A DNA stretch of 64,000 nt. Source: SXZD01 sp034680345. Lineage in GTDB: Bacteria > Pseudomonadota > Gammaproteobacteria > Burkholderiales > Burkholderiaceae_B. The position numbers and the translations under genes are program-made. The stretch is from the NCBI GenBank assembly GCA_034680345.1, contig JAXISZ010000008.1, positions 9,271 to 73,270 on the forward strand, read 5' to 3'. Positions 60,906-64,000 of the stretch are shown here, in pieces (the stretch's first letter is position 1; the number at the start of each line of letters is the position of its first letter). Under the pieces are notes generated by a model, which saw nothing but the letters and a program-made list of their open reading frames with translations, was not told the DNA's origin and did not search any database.

Positions 60906-63799
60906 GGGTGAAGTTCTTGCAGTGCTTAATCATTTTGTGTTGCTTTGCTCTTTCCGGTAAATTGTTTGCTGATCATGTTCCAAGTGATTTGCAGGCAATC
61001 ACATTAACCGAAGGGCACATGACTTCGGAGAAGCGCTTAAGTGAATACCTTTTGCAGTTTCAAGAAAAAGACCCATCAGTCTTTTGGTATTTTGAGGGCA
61101 CTGTGTGGGGCACTTTGATTGAAAAGCCTGCTCAGCGTCGTATTAAAAATGATCTTTTAAACAGCTTGCAGTCTATTGAATCAAAGCACAATTTGCTTGA
61201 GAAATGGTTAGAGAGAATGCCGGTAACAGGGCGGGTGGTTTTATCTGCAAGCGATCCGCGTTATTTACAGGCCAAACCAGCATTGGACCCGATTTTGGGT
61301 TTGCATGATTCAGTTAGTGTGCCTGCGTATCCAAATCATGTTTGGGTTTTAGATGCTAGGGGATCGCCCTGCGTTGTTCGTTTTGAAGCAATGCGTACAG
61401 TGTCTGATTTTGTCCAGGCTTGTTATCCGAACATGTCATTGTATTCTGAATTTGCTTACCTTATTCAACCGCGTGGAGAAATTTTAAAGGTGCCTTTGGG
61501 TGTATGGAATCCGAGTGTACAGCCATACCCTGCTCCCGGCGCTACAATTTGGTTTCATGATAAAAATGGTGTGCAAGTGCTTGAAAAGGGGGTTGATGCT
61601 GAACACTTTTCCGAGTTGATGGCGCAATTTTTATCAACCCAAGGGGTGTTGCCTATTAATGCTGGTATATTTTCTCAGAATTTGGTTCGCCAACGGGATT
61701 TATTACCACCGACTGCCTCTGTTTGGTATCCAGGGCAAAGCAGAGCAACAAAATTGGCAGTCACCGCTAGTGATTTTGGAACCCCAGGTTTGTGGCAAAC
61801 ACCTTCGGCACGAATGCGTCCGGCTGGGCAATTCTCTTATACCCACGTTTTGTTGGATCCATATCGGTTTTATTCAGTAATGATGCAGCCTTATGATTGG
61901 TTAGAGTACGGTTTACGATATGCTGCAATTGATAATCGCCCTTATTGTCCAAATTGTAGTCAGACTTATAAAGATAAATCATTTGATATCAAGTTGCGAT
62001 TGTTGAAAGAAAAGGCGTGGCAGCCTGAATTATCCCTTGGTGTTAAAGATCTAGGAGGGACGGGTTTGTTTGCGGGTGAATACCTTGTTGCCAGCAAACG
62101 TTTTGGTGATTTTGACATGAGTTTGGGTTTGGGGTGGGGTTACAACGGGCTGCGAGGAGATGTTTCAAACCCTTTGGGTTTTTTATCTGAGCAGTTTAAG
62201 CAGCGTGTTGAAGCCAACGTTGGTCGAGGTGGTCAGGTTGACACTGGCAGATTTTTTCGTGGACCCAGCGCTTTTTTTGGTGGCATTCAGTACCAAACCC
62301 CTTGGCAGCCCTTGGTTGTAAAGCTTGAGTATGATGGTAATGACTATCAAAAAGAACCTTTGAATAATGTTTTTTTGCAAAAAAGTCGCTTTAATTATGG
62401 TTTGACATATCGTGTTAATTCATTTGTAGACTTGCGGTTGGCTCGAGAACGCGGCAACACAACGATGGTTGGCATTTCTTTGACAGCCGATTTACTAGGA
62501 CCACCGACACAGAAAATTTTAGATCCTGCCCCAATCGCTGTTGAGCCTTTTGCTGTGAGCAGACTAGAAAAAAGTACCACCAATTGGCGCAGTACGGTTG
62601 GTGATATTGAAAAATATACCGATTGGCGTGTTAGAAAGATTGAAAAATCAGGTCGGCAATTGAAACTGAGTATAGATCAAGCAACGGGCCCGTATTATGC
62701 AGAGCAAATTGAGCGAGCCAGCGCAGTGTTGCATCGTGATGCGCCAGATTCAATTCATTGGTTGGCATACGAGTTTAAAGACATGGGAATGGGGATTGCT
62801 TCCCGTGTGGTTGATCGTGAAGCTTTTGCACGGGCAAGGTCTCAACTTTTGCCCCCAAAAGACAATCGGCCTGCAATTTCTGAAGGAGCGGCTTTATCCA
62901 GTTTTTCTCCCCAAGCTGATTTACAAATGGTTTATGAGCAACAGCACAACCCATGGTCCCTGAAGATACAGCCGACATATCGGCAAATTATTAACGGGGG
63001 TGCTAGTGGTTTTTTCTTTTATGAGCTTGGCGTGGGTGCTCATCTTGGGTATGAGTTGTCAAGTAAAACACGTTTTTCAGGTTTCTTAAAATACCGTGTT
63101 TTCGATAATTTTGATACTTACCAGACGGCTAGGGCAACCACTGAGGGAACTTTACCTAAAGTGAGAACACAATTGCGTAATTATTACACCGCCAGCCATT
63201 TTAATGTTCCTACGTTGACTGTTCAACATTTTGAACAATTGGGTAAATCGCATTATTTTTCAGTTTATGGCGGTCTATTAGAATCGTTTTTTGGTGGCTT
63301 TGGCACTGAATATTTATATCGACCGCAAAAAAGTTCTGTTGCGTTTGGTATTGACTTAAACCGAGTCCGGCAGCGCGGTTTTGAACAGCGGTTTACTTTT
63401 ATGGATTATAGTGCCAACACAGGTCATGCCACTTTGTACTGGGATACCGGTTTTCAGGATATTTTAGCAGCTATGAGTGTGGGGCAGTATTTGGCGGGTG
63501 ATCGAGGTTTCACCATAGATTTATCTCGGGTGTTTCGTAATGGGGTGACGATGGGGGGGTTCTTTACCCGTACCAATGCAAGTGCCCAAGAGTTTGGAGA
63601 GGGCTCCTTTGACAAAGGCGTTTATTTGGCTATTCCATTTGATATTCTCTTACCACGGTCTTCATCTGGAACAATTTACAGTTCGTTTCAGCCTTTAACT
63701 CGCGATGGTGGAGCAAAATTAGTGCGGCCCGTTTCTTTGTATGATTTCACTGAAAAATCGTCTGCACGAGCCATGTCAACACGGTCGAATTTTCATTAG
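60902..63799 (+). CDS. Fused GfcC-GfcD / YjbGH-like outer-membrane protein
   Basis: About 965 aa; the GTG at 60902 overlaps the previous TGA. Signal peptide: LIILCCFALSGKLFADH. Residues about 130-220 resemble GfcC/YjbG (NHVWVLDARGSPCVV, YLIQPRGEILKVPLGVWN). The remaining 650 residues are a YjbH/GfcD-type beta barrel, with alternating strands and the closing DYSANTGHATLYWDTGF and GVTMGGFFTRTNAS. In E. coli these are two genes; here they are one. It probably works in secretion or assembly of the exopolysaccharide. Confidence 0.82.
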   Translation: MRVKFLQCLIILCCFALSGKLFADHVPSDLQAITLTEGHMTSEKRLSEYLLQFQEKDPSVFWYFEGTVWGTLIEKPAQRRIKNDLLNSLQSIESKHNLLEKWLERMPVTGRVVLSASDPRYLQAKPALDPILGLHDSVSVPAYPNHVWVLDARGSPCVVRFEAMRTVSDFVQACYPNMSLYSEFAYLIQPRGEILKVPLGVWNPSVQPYPAPGATIWFHDKNGVQVLEKGVDAEHFSELMAQFLSTQGVLPINAGIFSQNLVRQRDLLPPTASVWYPGQSRATKLAVTASDFGTPGLWQTPSARMRPAGQFSYTHVLLDPYRFYSVMMQPYDWLEYGLRYAAIDNRPYCPNCSQTYKDKSFDIKLRLLKEKAWQPELSLGVKDLGGTGLFAGEYLVASKRFGDFDMSLGLGWGYNGLRGDVSNPLGFLSEQFKQRVEANVGRGGQVDTGRFFRGPSAFFGGIQYQTPWQPLVVKLEYDGNDYQKEPLNNVFLQKSRFNYGLTYRVNSFVDLRLARERGNTTMVGISLTADLLGPPTQKILDPAPIAVEPFAVSRLEKSTTNWRSTVGDIEKYTDWRVRKIEKSGRQLKLSIDQATGPYYAEQIERASAVLHRDAPDSIHWLAYEFKDMGMGIASRVVDREAFARARSQLLPPKDNRPAISEGAALSSFSPQADLQMVYEQQHNPWSLKIQPTYRQIINGGASGFFFYELGVGAHLGYELSSKTRFSGFLKYRVFDNFDTYQTARATTEGTLPKVRTQLRNYYTASHFNVPTLTVQHFEQLGKSHYFSVYGGLLESFFGGFGTEYLYRPQKSSVAFGIDLNRVRQRGFEQRFTFMDYSANTGHATLYWDTGFQDILAAMSVGQYLAGDRGFTIDLSRVFRNGVTMGGFFTRTNASAQEFGEGSFDKGVYLAIPFDILLPRSSSGTIYSSFQPLTRDGGAKLVRPVSLYDFTEKSSARAMSTRSNFH

Positions 63800-63810
63800 A
63801 ACGCATTAAT

Positions 63811-63835
63811 TGTAAAAGTTTTAACTTAATCTGAC
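63811..63835 (+). repeat. Left terminal inverted repeat of an IS481-type element
   Basis: tgtaaaagttttaacttaat begins here and continues ctgac. The initial TGT and the ...cttaatctgac pattern resemble IS481-family ends. It is 34 bp before the transposase start and 11 bp after the GfcD-like stop. The right end is outside the window. Confidence 0.6.
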
Positions 63836-63868
63836 TTTTTTTAAAATATGTTAAAAAAGGAGTCAGAA

Positions 63869-64000
63869 ATGAACTTAGCAAGCAAAGTAATTAAACCGAA
63901 ATTAGGGCTTTTAGAACTTGCAAAACAGCTTGGCAGTGTGAAGCAAGCCTGTGAAGTAATGGGTTATAGCCGAGATAGCTATTATCGCTTTAGAAATTTG
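63869..64000 (+). CDS. IS481-family transposase, 3'-truncated by window edge
   Basis: 44 codons are visible, starting MNLASKVIKPKLGLLELAKQ and reaching VMGYSRDSYYRFRNL. AAAGGAG precedes the ATG. The helix-turn-helix with MGYSRDSYYRF is the typical N-terminus of IS481-like transposases; the DDE domain lies beyond the window. It inserted right behind the exopolysaccharide operon. Confidence 0.75.
   Translation, partial: MNLASKVIKPKLGLLELAKQLGSVKQACEVMGYSRDSYYRFRNL

Overview
The window reads as a chromosomal segment of a rather AT-rich betaproteobacterium, probably Burkholderiales. The evidence is the gene content and order: hslV-hslU, argB, a PhaM-like granule protein, glmU-glmS; ftsY-ftsE-ftsX next to two M16 peptidases, rsmD, coaD and a YfhL-type ferredoxin; a SPOR protein followed by dsbA and rlpA; nudB after aspS. 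This placement is inference; no rRNA or tRNA gene is visible to anchor it.

Layout. 1-7.7 kb: end of a lytic transglycosylase, a large ankyrin-repeat protein, purB (minus strand) and an orphan VgrG. 7.8-11.1 kb: FmdB-type zinc ribbon, DUF502 membrane protein, aspS, nudB. 11.3-15.4 kb: DUF2946 protein and a respiratory cluster made of a 41-aa membrane peptide, a bd-like subunit with a fused c-type haem domain, a second membrane subunit and a dihaem cytochrome c. 15.4-37.05 kb: housekeeping genes, with rlpA interrupted by one in-frame TAA.

37.04-50.57 kb is a mobile island inserted exactly at the 3' end of glmS. The last glmS codons (11-bp core acggtggaata) recur at the far end at 50564. The right end carries a tyrosine recombinase overlapping a large serine recombinase. 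The centrepiece is an 898-aa family-B DNA polymerase with 3'-5' exonuclease motifs and polymerase motifs A, B and a variant C, resembling the primer-independent polymerases (piPolB) of pipolins. Other contents are an HUH Rep-like protein with a ribbon-helix-helix regulator and two small genes (very AT-rich), a DUF6876 remnant, a decayed copy of the integrase C-terminus, and cargo of two J-domain proteins, a DUF2167 membrane protein and several small membrane or secreted proteins. A CGGTGTAC motif recurs at two island promoters, and a perfect 13-bp inverted repeat plus AT-rich direct repeats sit just upstream of the polymerase. I read the island as a pipolin-like self-replicating integrative element using glmS as its target.

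51.0-63.8 kb is an exopolysaccharide cluster: HAD-UbiA fusion, GT39-type transferase, GT2-like protein, WecA-type initiating transferase, Wzz-like chain-length protein, Wza-like SLBB export protein, then a GfcA/YjbE-, GfcB/YjbF- and fused GfcC-GfcD/YjbGH-like operon. The window ends inside an IS481-type insertion sequence.
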